In this document: positions 35,548 to 47,021 of the stretch, in pieces
Numbering within the stretch: the stretch's first letter is position 1
Layout of the letters: every line of letters begins with the position of its first letter
Assembly (NCBI GenBank): GCA_025200525.1
Contig: CM045762.1
Span: forward strand, 108,970,734 to 109,034,733
Reading direction: 5' to 3'
Length of the DNA: 64,000 nucleotides
Source: Camellia lanceoleosa
Lineage: Eukaryota > Streptophyta > Magnoliopsida > Ericales > Theaceae
The notes under the pieces: model-generated
Database searches by the model: none
Told to the model about the DNA's origin: nothing
What the model saw: only the letters and a program-made list of their open reading frames with translations
Made by a program: the position numbers and the translations under genes

Positions 35548-37840
35548 TGTCACGACCCAAATCCGCCCCTAAAAGTTTGGATCATGACTGGCCAGTGATC
35601 TCTTGATTACTTACGGTCTTATATAGATTACAAACAATTTATCATAACGGGGCCTGAGTGGAAGCAAATAAAATAACAGAACGTTCATTGAGCAATGCTT
35701 AAATACCAGGATCTTAAAACATCATGTCATATATAGAGAGTTCACATACATGGTTCATATAAATACAAGTCCAAGTCCAAGTCACGTAGGTATATACAAA
35801 GAGTTAATAACCCAAAATTTACATATTAACCAAATGTTCAATAAAAGCCACCAAAGACTTAACAAAAATGTAGCATCAAAGGAACTCCTCAAAAAGACAA
35901 AAGGCTCTAACTTTGGAGACTTAACACCATCAAAAGTTTCCTAAAGCTGACCTAGGGCTGACCTCCAAGCTGATCACCTACATAAATAAATATAAATACA
36001 GAGTGAGCAAGGCTCAATGAGTAATAATAATGTAAGGAGGCTCATATGAGTGAGCATATGCCTTGAAGAATATATATATATATAAAACACATATCTTAGT
36101 CATAATCACATTCCATAACGACCCTGGGCCCACATAAGACGGAACGGCCTTGGGCCCAACATGATACAGAACGACCTTAGGCCCAATATAAATAATACGG
36201 AGTGGTCTTAGGCCCAACATGTCAACAGTTGTTCTGAACATTATAGGGTAGATGGAACATCGACATGTCTCCGTCTCCCTTGGCCTTGGGACCAAGTAAT
36301 CCATATAAGGCATAACGGCCTCAGGCCCATCATATATAACAGAAATAGAACGACCTCAGGTCCATTTCATATGCTATTGTTGTCAAATGCTCAATCATCT
36401 CAATAAAACATAACTTGTATAAAGCACGCTAAAATACTTAAGCATAATATATCGTTACACTATTATTACTCACAGTGATTTGGTCGCACAATGGTCCCTT
36501 CCGGCGAGCGACCTACACATAGCACACACGCAAATGGATAAGCACTTCATTCTTTTCTTAGCTTCATCTCTTTAATCATTCTTCCATTTTGTTCAATTCC
36601 TATTTGTCTTTAAGCATTTCAGAGGGATTAAACATACATATTAACAGATTTAGAGGGTCGAAAAGATGAACAAAATGATACAATTTTCCTTCATGTTTCT
36701 TGCATGTGCAAAAGACCCTCACCGTACGTGCGAAAATGTGTGCCACATGTGCGACCCGCAGTTACTTTTATTTCAGAATGTTCGACTTGCTTCCCCTATT
36801 TTCCGCACGTGTAACTTTGAGCCCCGCACGTACGGCTGTGCATCTCGCACATGTGGTTATGGGCTTTGTTGTGCAGTCCAAAATCCAACAAATTCAAGCT
36901 TTCCAAAGGCATTTCTAAGGCTCAATTCAAGTAATTTCACTTCAAAAATATGACTTATGAACATAATAGACATGAAACTCAAACTCACTTAGATCATAAC
37001 CTACTTTAACTGACATATACAACTCGAATTCCCATGATTCCTTCATTTTCATCATCTTTTCATGGTATATACAAACATATATACATACATGAGTTCAAAG
37101 CATGCAAAAACTAAAGATAAAAAGGCAATGGTTCATAATCTAATGCAAGACTACTCAAAACACAAGAATCAACCATTTAATTAACCAAATCCAAATTTTC
37201 ATGAGATGTGTTAATCATAACTCATAAACCCTAACTTCCATGGGTGTCAAAGCTTCATTTTAGTCTTGATTTGAACCAATTAAAGCAAGATTTACAGTAT
37301 TCTAGTTAATTTATACTTACCTTGAGCCAATCTTTGAGTTACTCTTTTAATTTCTTCCAATCTCCAAGCTTAAGGTTGAAGTTCTTCTTCTTCATTTCAT
37401 TTTCACTTCTTCTCTCTTCTAAGTCTTTCCAGGAGATATTTTTGTGTTGGAGTCCACGTCCTAACACTAAGGGTCAAGTGTATGTATTATATCTACTAAG
37501 GCTTAGCTTATTGAGCTTATATCAAGCTTAATTAAAGGTTAACCTAAATTAATTCAATTAATTCGTTACGAATCAAATATTTACAAAATTTCATATTATA
37601 TTCTAAAAATCATGCTAATCATAACTGTAAAGTCAATTTTAGTTTATCGCGCCTTTAAGGCTTTCAATTTTTAGTCCAAATGTTGTAATTTTAATATACT
37701 TTCTCATAACCGACAGATTCAAATTTATAAACACGTAATTCACACATTAAAACATGAATTTCACATCAAACACATAAGCACACATATAACCAGACATATA
37801 ATGAGGGAATTAAAGCATATGAGAGGGTCGGGTTATTACA
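35548..37840 (-). mobile_element. Ty3-gypsy solo LTR with CACGTG-type words
   Basis: It is bounded by TGTCACGACCCAAATCCGCC and GGGTCGGGTTATTACA, 2,293 bp. The flanks GCGTA and ATGTA differ by two C/T-type transitions. It is related to the solo LTRs at 39317 (opposite orientation) and 52461. Transcription orientation is inferred as minus, because the partner at 39317 begins TGTAATAACCCGAC. A patch (36720-36860) repeats CGCACGTGCG-like words. GGCCTTGGGCCCA-type words recur at 36115-36350. Confidence 0.78.
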
Positions 37841-38321
37841 ATGTACATATTGTGTATCTACATTAAAAGAGAGAAGAGAAGTGTGTTGGACAAGCTTCAG
37901 ACTATTGGAGATTTTTTCTAACCCCAAACCATGAAGGGCGTGTTGTATTTATAGAAAAACAGCTTCTTACGTCAGAAATATTTGCAAAAGGGACAGTTGA
38001 TCCAAAGCATGTGCATAGGAGCAGCTGGTAGGCGTGAAAATATCTACTATGCTGAACATGGCCGGTCGGCCGACCATGAGGATGTACGACCGGCCCAAAG
38101 AAAATGGCTTGCCAGTCATCTGATGGCTAGTTGTTCTCTGAGTAGTCGGGCTAGAAAAAATAAGGTTTTTGGTCCAAAGAGGGTGCAAAGTTTAGGTTTT
38201 AAAGCTCAAAACAAAATCTTTTTGCTGAAGAATCGAACGATTGCACAGCGTAACATTTCATCATCAAGTGTTCAGAGTGAAGCACCCAAGTCTTAAGGAT
38301 GGACAAAATAGAGTATCTACA

Positions 38322-38800
38322 CATAATTTCAAAAATGTTTTGGATAGTGCAATCATGAAAATCAATTTTATTCCAAATTAAACAACACAACTTTCACCCA
38401 CTGGCATGTATAGAGTTATATCAAATAAGCACATAACCACATGGTAGGATGCGAAACATAATAAGAAAAGCATACCCAAGCGGGAAGCTAAAGCACAAAA
38501 AATTACATATTTATTGATGTCCTGCCAATAATTACAAAACAAAGTTAGTAAACATATGCATGATCCTATATACAAGATCCTAATGCAATTCACTCATGAA
38601 ATGCAATTAAAGATCCGATTTCTAATATATGACATGTGAATCATCTCAAGAGCATGAAGAAGTGCACAAAATCACAAAATAAAAAATTAAACCCACAGAT
38701 GCAAATTTAGTCATATCTTAAGGCTTGAAACATGGATGCATAAGCATGAATATGATGACCAGCAAAATATACTACATATTTACAGTTCAAGATATGATTT
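38322..38800 (-). repeat. Tat/Ogre-like LTR, minus strand, right piece
   Basis: It continues the LTR broken at 31717. The complement matches 18420-18860 (for example CCACTGGCATG, GCACATAACCACATG). It fades out near 38,800; the LTR start proper is not present. Confidence 0.65.
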
Positions 38801-39316
38801 GGTCGACTTCTAACATTGGGATTAAGCCTACCAGGCCTGTCGAAGAACAAACCAAAGTGGGTTGCCTTGGTCGGCACTTCCTTACTTTTGGTTAGCGTTG
38901 TGGTTGACGCAGTCCAGTCAGGTAGTGATTCTTGGCTAGCTACAACTTTCTTCCGTTTTTGCCAAACGAACTGTCAAGATATTGGAGCTTGATATTTTCA
39001 AAGGATAGTTTTGATCAATTTTAAGCACATAACTATGTGATGTGATATGTATATCTATTTATGCTTATGCTTTTGAGTTCACCAAAAACCAAAAATATAG
39101 AGAGAGAAAGTTAGTACTCAATCATGGATCTATTTACAACATTTTATTTTGCCAAACAAGCCACTGCTAAAGCTATTTATGAGATGCAAATATTTATTAG
39201 TTTTTTTTTTTTTTTTTTTAAATTTATATATGCAACTGACAAAATACAAAGCGGATCAAATATTACCATATATGCACTGGATGTTATTCTTATGGAGCTT
39301 GGAACAACAGACCGCA
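38801..39316. other. Unassigned segment
   Basis: No family is recognised. The segment continues at 41356 beyond the solo LTR and may belong to the minus-strand element whose PBS is at 41467. A T run lies at about 39201-39220. Confidence 0.35.
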
Positions 39317-41355
39317 TGTAATAACCCGACCATCGCATGTGTTTCTGACATGTTTACGTCCCTAATTTTGTGCATTGAAATGCTTAATGAGTAATTTTAT
39401 GGTTTTATCTATTGGATAAGAAAGGTATCTATTACAATGGAAATAGTTAGAACATAAATTGAGAGCCTTAGAGGCTTACTAATCCGAAATTGATTTGATA
39501 TTTGAAATCAGTATAATTTTTAGGTAATAATAAGCATTTCTATGAAATTTCAATTTGGGATGATTAAACGATTGATATTTGTCCTTATTCACTTATATAT
39601 AGATATATATATATATCTATAGTTCCTTTGATGTTTATCTATAGTTCCTTTGATGTTTGAAACTCTAAACCAAAAACATCCTGAGGGAGAGACAAGAGAA
39701 GAGTTCTTTCAGGAAGGAATTGGGAGAATTAAGGAAGTCATAGGAACTTGATTCAAGGTATGTGCAAGCACTTCTATTTAATTCCTTTCTTTGAATGCTA
39801 GATGAGTAGTTGAGTTGAGTAATTGTGTTGTATGTCTTGTTGTGAAGTGATTAAGAATTATGCTGGATCATCTCATAATCTTATGTTCTCCCCTAGCTAC
39901 CAAACTTGAAGCCACCTCCATCTCCATGGTTACATCAGTGTATGTGGGTGAGTGTGTGTGTGTGTGATCATGTAAAGAATTGATTTGCACTTTGATGGGT
40001 ATGTGTTGTGATCTCTTTGGTCATGAGTTATGTTTTTGGAATATAGTTTATAATTAGATCAACATATGTTCCACCTCCTAAAGTACATGATATTTGAACC
40101 ATGTTTTAGGGATTTAAAGATCTATTTTGGACCTTGTTGATGCCACCAAAAAGTTGGATGTTGAATGAATTTCGGACAGATTTTTGGCAAAATCTCCGCA
40201 CGTGCAGGGATCATTGCTGCACGTGCAGGAAATGGGGCAAATTTGGGCGTTGAACACTGCTTAAAAGGCACGTGTGCGACATCACTACCGCATGTGCTTG
40301 AAATTTGTGCCGCAAGTCGCGGGCCCAGTTCTGACCGCCGCGCGGCGCCCCCAGTGAAAAACATGGTTTGCTCTGTTTGACCTGTTTGACCCTCTGGGAT
40401 GTGTGAAATTAATATTTGAAATTTTTATAGTGTTCCTTTATTTACTGGTAATTAACGAATGAAATGTGAAATTAGGAGGAACTTGAACTAATCTATGGAT
40501 TCTATGTGTGTAGGACACACTCCGGGAGGAAGTAGCGCTCCGTCACAACACTGTGAGTAATAGTGCGTTAAGTGTACATTTATTTACTGTTAGTGCTTAT
40601 GGCTATTAATGTTTTGTTTTCCGTAAATCTTCACCTGAACATGTATAATAGTTGGAAGGTGATGTGGATGGAGACGTTGAGAGAATGTGTGTATTTATGT
40701 GTTATTTCTGGGCCAATGGCCGTTCTGTTATTTTTTGGCCGATGGCCGTTCTGTTTTATCTGAGCCTAAGGCCGCTCTGGAAGTAACATAGCATTGGATT
40801 AACCTTATGAACTCTACAGTCACACACGCAAGGTGTTGAGTTATGATTTAAATTACGCATTGAACTATATAGGTATTGTTATTCACTGAGCTTCGCTCAC
40901 TCCACATTTTGTCTGTTTCTGTAGGTAATCAACCCGGGAGCCAGTCTTAACTCCTGAAGCTCGTCTGTCTTTTGTCAACCCATATGCTCAGGCACTTAGG
41001 TGGAGCCGTCCCCCCTTTTTTTTTTTGTAATCTTTTGTCAAGCTTTAGCTTGTATTCTAATTGCCTGTTAAAGGTTGAGATGTCAATGATGTTTTGTTAT
41101 ACACCGATCTCAAGGCTGGTTCTGTTTATATGTGTGTATATACCCGATACTCCGATGCATGTTTCTGTATACTATTTTCTTGTTATGATGTTTGCGATCC
41201 TGGCATAGTAGTGATAGCTCGATGGATATGATTTTACATTATTCTTTAAGCTTAAGTGCTTCCGTTCAGGCCCCCTATATTATGTCTATCAGGTTTAATG
41301 CCCATGTCTGCATAGGTCATGCCCGAACTTTTAGGGGTGGGTTTGGGATGTGACA
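39317..41355 (+). mobile_element. Ty3-gypsy solo LTR (chromovirus-like), plus strand
   Basis: It is bounded by TGTAATAACCCGAC and GGGATGTGACA, 2,039 bp, with CGCA on both sides (39313-39316 and 41356-41359). It contains CACTGTGAGTAATAGTGC and CTTCGCTCACTCC, landmarks shared with the solo LTRs at 35548 and 52461 (in complement). A patch with GCACGTGCAG-like words lies at 40195-40300. Repeated GGCCGATGGCCGTTCTG words lie at 40710-40780. No PBS or PPT adjoins. Confidence 0.8.
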
Positions 41356-41466
41356 CGCATGTTAATAAGAAAACATAATATATTTGCAATAATGATAAGC
41401 ACTATATTGATGATCAATAGAAATTCAGAATGATGTTTTGTCATCTTCTTAGTTAATCTTTTTCAT

Positions 41467-41482
41467 TCCCACAAACGACACC
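41467..41482 (-). other. Primer-binding site of a minus-strand gypsy element
   Basis: The complement reads TGGTGTCGTTTGTGGG. This resembles the TGGCGCCGTCTGTGGG type of PBS of plant gypsy elements, with C-to-T changes. It abuts a candidate LTR on its right. Confidence 0.6.
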
Positions 41483-41485
41483 AAT

Positions 41486-43160
41486 TGTGGACGCAGAAAT
41501 TATCCCACATATATCAATCAAGAGATCAATGAAGAATTGAGCTGCATCATTCCGAATCTGCAAAATAACTACAAAATAATGAATGGTTAGTGCCTCCCGA
41601 CCAGCAGTTGCCGGCTGGAGGGCACTCTGACGATCAAGTTAGATAGCATATATCTAAATAAGATTGAATAAGTAAATAAAATGGTTTAGGCATACCTCCC
41701 GCCTTGGAGATGAAGATTAGATCCCTTTATATAGGCAAACTTGCTACTCATTTTGCCCAATGAGCTTAAGTGACCAATTTGGCCCAATGAAAATAAGCCA
41801 TTTTACATGTATGTCAGACCAACTTGGCAAGTTGGCAAGTTGTATTGCAAGATATTATTCTATTACCTTATTTCTATTTCCATGTAGGCATTGGGTGGGC
41901 CCACTTCACATGGGTTAATTTTTATCCCTCCACACTGTCACTACCCCAATTAAGTTTCCCTTTTCTTAAGTTTATTATGAAATACAATTAGCAACAATGA
42001 ACTGATACTATATTTGAGCACGAGGCAAATAATACATGAGCAAATATAACTAATAAAGGGGCATATATGACATCATGGAGGCAAAACTAATAATAGACAA
42101 GTCATTGATAATATACAAGGCAAGAAAGCACATGACCATAACTACTTAGTATTTCAGATTTGCAGGGACAAAAAGATTAAAACAGTAAAAATACTTCTAG
42201 GACTCCTATGGGTCTGAAATTTGTTGAGATTGTAAGACAAAGAGTCTAGTTTCATCTCCACTTTAAAAAAAAAAATAGAAAAGGATAACCATAGCTCCAG
42301 GAAATTGACACTACTTTAGTTCTGTCCAGATTTGATGACCGTTTGGAAAAATGGATTTTCCCACAATCCGCTCGATCATTTTTGCTCAAATAAATTTTAG
42401 ATGAAAGATAATATCGAAAGGAAACTTTTGACAGAAAATTCAACTTAAGGGGATTATTCTTTAATTTTATAAAAATACACAAAGTAGGCTGTTTTTCAGG
42501 AACCTTTTGTCAAAAACTTGAAGAAATTGGATGGGCTATAAACAAATACTTATAGGCTTTACAGAAAATCACACATATTCTACATACATCATATAATACC
42601 CCATTGAAATAGTTCTGAAGTTCATGAAGAATTGATACTGAAATAAAATCAAGGAAACAAGGTGCAACATACTGGTATCAAGGAAAAACAAGGCGAAAAC
42701 ACTGACTTAAACTGATTCAAGAGCAAGCTATCATACCAACACACTATAACATGAGTAATATAGATGTAATATCATTTAGGAGAAGAAAATATAGAGAGAA
42801 ATGGTAGTGAATGAAGGAGGGGATAGTGTCTTACCTTTATAGCAAAATTTTCTTTCTTTCTTTCCTTTCTTCTTCTCTTCTCTTCCTTACTATTTGTTTT
42901 ACTCTCTTGCTTTCTCCCTTTCCTTATAGCCGGTTCTAGTGTGTCAAAATGAGGGGGATTGTGGTCTTATTTATAGAAGAGGATTGGGTGTTAAATTGTC
43001 TAAAATACCCTCGATTGGTTTTCAATTGAATTGGATGGCATTTGGTTGAAATGAAATGGAATAGAGAAGGATTAGAGAGACCTAGTAATGGTTTAATTAA
43101 GGCTTTAGTTGGCGTCGGATACCAATAAGGCGACAAAGGGACACCATTTCCCTAAATCAT
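41486..43160 (-). repeat. Candidate LTR of a minus-strand gypsy element
   Basis: On the minus strand the block ends TGCGTCCACA directly before the PBS. A minus-strand TATA box (CTATAAATAAG, near 42969-42979) suits an LTR promoter transcribing leftward. The 5' boundary (right side) was not found. A GC-rich patch with TGCCGGCTGG lies near 41603. No coding is recognised. Confidence 0.45.
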
Positions 43161-43567
43161 GGATGGCACCATGCCTTTAGTTTAAAATTCATAAGATGTA
43201 AATATGGACCAACAACAAAATTGTGGTGCCTCCAATCACAACAGTAAGTTCACACCCATACAATATATTGTGTGCATGCTACAACTAACATATTAAATCA
43301 ATTTATTTGGTCTCAATTTATATCTAGAAAGCACACACCAAATTTTAACCTCACCTCAGATTAAAACAAATATTAGAAATCAAAACAATTACAAAATAAA
43401 ACTTTACCCGTTAGAACAATTTATGCAATTAGGTATATCTCTAGATTAATTGTGATGATATGTTATTAAATGAAATATCATACTATAATCTCATAATACT
43501 CATGAATACACCAATGACTATGTTATTAAAATTTCCCAGAAGTTACAAAACTTATTTTCTAGAATTA

Positions 43568-44310
43568 TGAAAAAGTTGCAAGCACTAAAATTGGCTCTCA
43601 CGAAGTGGAATTTTGAAGTGTTTGATAATGTGGCTACCAAACTCAACGCAGCCGAAGAGGAATTACATTCTATGGATTTGGTTGTTGAAGTTAGATCTTT
43701 AGGCGAGTTCTAAGTTAGTAGAAGAAGGGAGATTCAAGAAGAGATATGAAAACTAAGGAAAATGAAAGAATGGTTATGGCTCCAAGAATCTAGATTGAAC
43801 TGGGCTTTAAAATGAGACAGGAATACCAAATATTTTCACATCATGGCTAGCTGCTAGCAAAAGAAAGAACAAAATTTGGCTTGATTCCATTACTATGGAT
43901 GGAATGACTTATGATGATCCTATGGAGATAAAGCAAGTAGTGTTTAACCATTCTAAGAGCCTGTTCACAGAACACTGGAAGGATAGACCTAAGCTTTCTG
44001 GATCATTTAAGTCCATTGGCCCAAATCATGCTACTGACCTATTGGAAAAGGAATTCTCAAAAGCAGAAATTTGGGCTGTTGTTAAGGAGTGTGATGGCAA
44101 TAAAGCTTCTGGGCCAAATGGTTTTAATCTGACCTATTTTCATAAGGGTTGGAAATTTATGAAATTTGAAATCATTAATTTTTATGGAGTTTCATGGGAA
44201 TGGTAAATTGGTGAGTGGATTAAAGTACTCCTCTATGGCATTGATTCCTAGGGAGGAGAATCCATCTAATATTCTAACTTGTTTATATTCCGTTTCTTAT
44301 ATTAATGGTG
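43568..44310 (+). pseudogene. LINE (L1-type) ORF2 fragment
   Basis: The linker after the endonuclease and the start of reverse transcriptase of a plant L1 element can be read. It starts LQALKLALTKWNFEVFDNV and passes through a KYFH box and an open block (43895-44206) with IWAVVKECDGNKASGPNGF, where L1 elements have KAPGPDGF. A shifted frame then gives FHGNGKLVSGLKYSSMALIP (about 44175-44240). The catalytic FADD region is missing. The sequence stops at YINGV, where a hAT fragment begins. L1 elements copy themselves by target-primed reverse transcription; this piece is inert. Confidence 0.85.
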
Positions 44311-44575
44311 TAATATTAGATTCATACAAAAAGACAAATAGGCTTGAACACAAATGTTTGAATGCTTTGGTTTATGTGAAGTACAACACTAAACTAAGAG
44401 AGAGGAGTATCAAAAGAAGACAAAAGATTAATCCAATACTAATTGATTAAATTGATTTGAATGATGAATGGATTACTGAAAAAGAAGATCTCATTCTCCT
44501 CTTGATGCTTGTTGGCTTGATGGTAAAGAGTTGTTCAATGTAGATGCAATTAAGATTGTGCCTGTCACCTATGAA
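44311..44575 (+). pseudogene. C-terminal fragment of a hAT transposase
   Basis: The frame reads KKTNRLEHKCLNALVYVKYN, then TKLRERSIKRRQ, a stop, and DLNDEWITEKED; in a shifted frame DACWLDGKELFNVDAI follows. This is the tail after the dimerisation domain of plant hAT transposases (the NRLEH-LNxLVYVxYN stretch). The catalytic domain is absent. It is fused directly behind the LINE piece on the same strand. Confidence 0.78.
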
Positions 44576-44624
44576 GCAAGGGTACTCCAAAAATATTGTC
44601 GTACTCGTACCAATAGAAGAATTT

Positions 44625-44778
44625 TGTACAATAATAGCTTAATTATAATTCATGACTAGCCTATATATATATACTAAATTTGAGAGATTACAAATTAGAA
44701 AGGTAGAATAAAGAAAAATAGCTTAATATCTCGTAATACATGATTTACGGGATCCTAACTTATTCACTTATTCCAACA
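44625..44778 (-). repeat. Short copia LTR with PPT (Ale-like)
   Basis: On the minus strand the PPT CCAACTTGAGGGGGAG (44779-44794) is followed by TGTTGGAATAAGTG. The LTR runs leftward to about TGTACAATAATAGC (44625), about 154 bp, with a TATATATATAGG TATA box. The wording CTCCCCCTCAAGTTGG on the plus strand is a familiar sign of Ale-like copia elements. A short stretch of the element's 3' end (44795-44935) remains; the rest is lost. Confidence 0.65.
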
Positions 44779-44935
44779 CTCCCCCTCAAGTTGGTTAAAA
44801 AATACTCACTAAACCAAGCTTGACAATGGAAGACAATAACAAGTTTGATCTAACAAATTTGATGAACATATCAACTAGTTGCCCAAATGAAGAGACAAAT
44901 GATAGACTCACCATCCACTGCCCTGTTTTCTGTTA

Positions 44936-45497
44936 TAAAAGGATTATTTTCATGAATTGATTTATAATGTGGCATTGCATTGTTTTAAGAAAGAAAACAA
45001 GGAATGTTTGACAAATGACATGAATGTGCAGTCACCTTATAACTTTGTTAAGATTCATATATTGTGTTATTATCTTTATTGGGTTTTGGCTCACCCTATG
45101 TGGAAAACAACATTTAGGTGTTGATGATATGCCTCCACCAAGGACGTAGGTTGGGAGGACTTGGAGCCAAGGGCTTCATTTTGTTTATTTGTTGTAATTA
45201 ATTTTATAGAAGCCTTGGGCTATACTTGTATTGAGTTAAACTCATTTTGTTGTACCCAAGCATCGACTTGGAAAGATGTATCCATTAGGGTATATAACTA
45301 ATTAGTTCTACTTCTACTTTAAATCATGTATCTATGTAATATGCTATAAATTCAGGATCTAGGATTTATGAATATATATGACAGATGTCATTTTTTGTAT
45401 GATCAAAGTTATGAAAGGAATAGAAGATGTGATGTTGTTGATCATTTGTAAGTAATGTTATGAGATGGGTTATTATTATTTATTTTGGGGCATTACA
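44936..45497 (+). repeat. 3' remnant of a gypsy LTR
   Basis: It contains TTTTGGCTCACCCTATGTGG and GGTTGGGAGGACTTGG and ends GGGGCATTACA (to 45497). These are features of the 3' part of plant gypsy LTRs seen elsewhere in the window. The start is lost and no PBS follows. Confidence 0.4.
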
Positions 45498-46333
45498 GTA
45501 GTTTACAACCGAATTAATTTATATTTTTCGGAAGTTAATTTCCAAACTCATAAAACATTTTTGGCATTGGTTAGCCGACTGAGAATCACGAACAAGGAAA
45601 AAAAAAAAATCAACTTTTGCACAAAAAACTCACTTTTTCATGATTTGCATTGATTGTAACTAGGCATATTTTTATTTGAATATGAACTTCCATTTTTTTG
45701 CAAACCTTCCATCACAAAAATCAAGAATGATGGTGGATTTTAATGGAAAATGGTAAACAATGGAGTATGAACTTACATAAACCTAGAAAGTAAACAATGT
45801 AGGAATATCAGAGTATTTTATGGCAAGCAATAGAGGACAATAGAGTGTAGCAATGAAGTATAACAATGGAGGAAGTGATAAACAATGGGGGAACAATATA
45901 GGCTTTAGTTTTTTATTTTTTCAAAAGGTGTGCACTGAGAATTATCGTTTTCAAAAGATATGTACAAAGAAAATTTGGTTTTGATATTTAGTATATATTG
46001 ATGTCCATTATGGTCATTTTGCTTTATAGTAAAATTGTCATAAAAATTTCTTTCATTAAGCATGTATATAGAGACTAAAGGGTGTGTAGAAATAGAATTT
46101 CCCATATTCATGTCTTTGTAATATTTTTTCACTTACCATTGCTGTTGATATTTTAAAAACTCACCACTAATTTATTGTTTATTTCCTCACAGGTAATGTA
46201 ATTAAGTGTTGCTATTAGCAACCCAATTAATACTTTAGACCCTCATTTTCTTTAGACCTTCAACTACAAAATTCAAAACTCTAAAAATTACTAAGAACCC
46301 TCCAAATAATTCCAAAAGTATCATTCTAAAAAC
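45498..46333. other. AT-rich DNA without a gene
   Basis: No coding or repeat family is recognised. A few open frames of 60-75 codons have no recognisable features. Confidence 0.5.
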
Positions 46334-46344
46334 ATCACACCCAC

Positions 46345-47010
46345 ATTTGAATGGCCTCTCCCTAAACCCTAAAATCCTCTTACTTTGCTCTTTAATTTTC
46401 TTGTAAGGAGAGAGCGAGACAAGGATGGTTCCCCTATTTCTCCATCACCCTCTTGTCTTCTTTCCCTCTCTTTGATCCTCCTTTAGATCTGGTCCTTAAC
46501 CTAGATCTGATGTTTGCCTCATAAGTTCGGCCATCCTCACCTTACTTTCTCTACTCTCGAGCCCAAAACTTTAAGATTTAGTTTCAAATCTTCTCATAAT
46601 CCGAAGGCCGATACTAGATAACGCGTTTGTTTCACGCTAGATGACCATTTCAACCTCAATGTTCTATCTTGACCAGCGGAGGAGGATTTTTTTGATTTCA
46701 AGTTGATGGTTGCAAAGCAATGGAGTTTTTGATGAGTTTGGTGGCGACTTGGATTTGGGTTTTTTTTTTTTCTTTTTTCTTTTTGTTTTTGTTTTCTTAA
46801 TTTTTACTTTGTTGATGTAATAATCCTTTCTGTGTAGAAGTTTGTTTCCTTTCGTGGAGGGCTTTTTCTTCTCCTCTCTGGAGGCTTGGATCCTTTATTC
46901 TATGGAAGTTATTTATCTTTTTTTGAGATCTTGCAATACTGTTGTACCAGATTGATTCGATATTTTATCAATTTTGCAATGAAGATTTTATTCTCGATCT
47001 AAAAAAAAAA
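46345..47010 (+). mobile_element. Poly(A)-tailed retroposon with target duplication
   Basis: A 666-bp sequence ends in about ten A (47001-47010). It is flanked by ATCACACCCAC (46334-46344) and ATTACACCCAC (47011-47021), an 11-bp duplication with one change. The body starts with pyrimidine- and CCCT-rich leader-like sequence and has no recognisable reading frame. Its 3' part (GCAATGAAGATTTTATTCTC before the tail) looks like a LINE- or SINE-type end. A retroposed transcript of unknown origin is also possible. Confidence 0.6.
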
Positions 47011-47021
47011 ATTACACCCAC

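Larger units (their letters stand above)
31718..38321 (-). mobile_element. Tat/Ogre-like solo LTR holding two nested solo LTRs
   Basis: The right end reads AGTATCTACA (complement TGTAGATACT, a relative of the family start TGTAGACACC). The left end TTAGCTGGTTCTCC aligns with the ends of the other two solo LTRs. The flanks are CATAT (31713-31717) and CATAA (38322-38326), and the interrupted older LTR continues on both sides, which confirms the insertion. After removing the nested elements at 32277-33372 and 35548-37840 with their duplications, about 3.2 kb remain. It contains GGCCGGC-rich patches (about 34190-34250 and 38060-38110) and a ~180-bp duplication (34600-34680 resembles 34783-34860). 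No coding is recognised. Confidence 0.78.
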
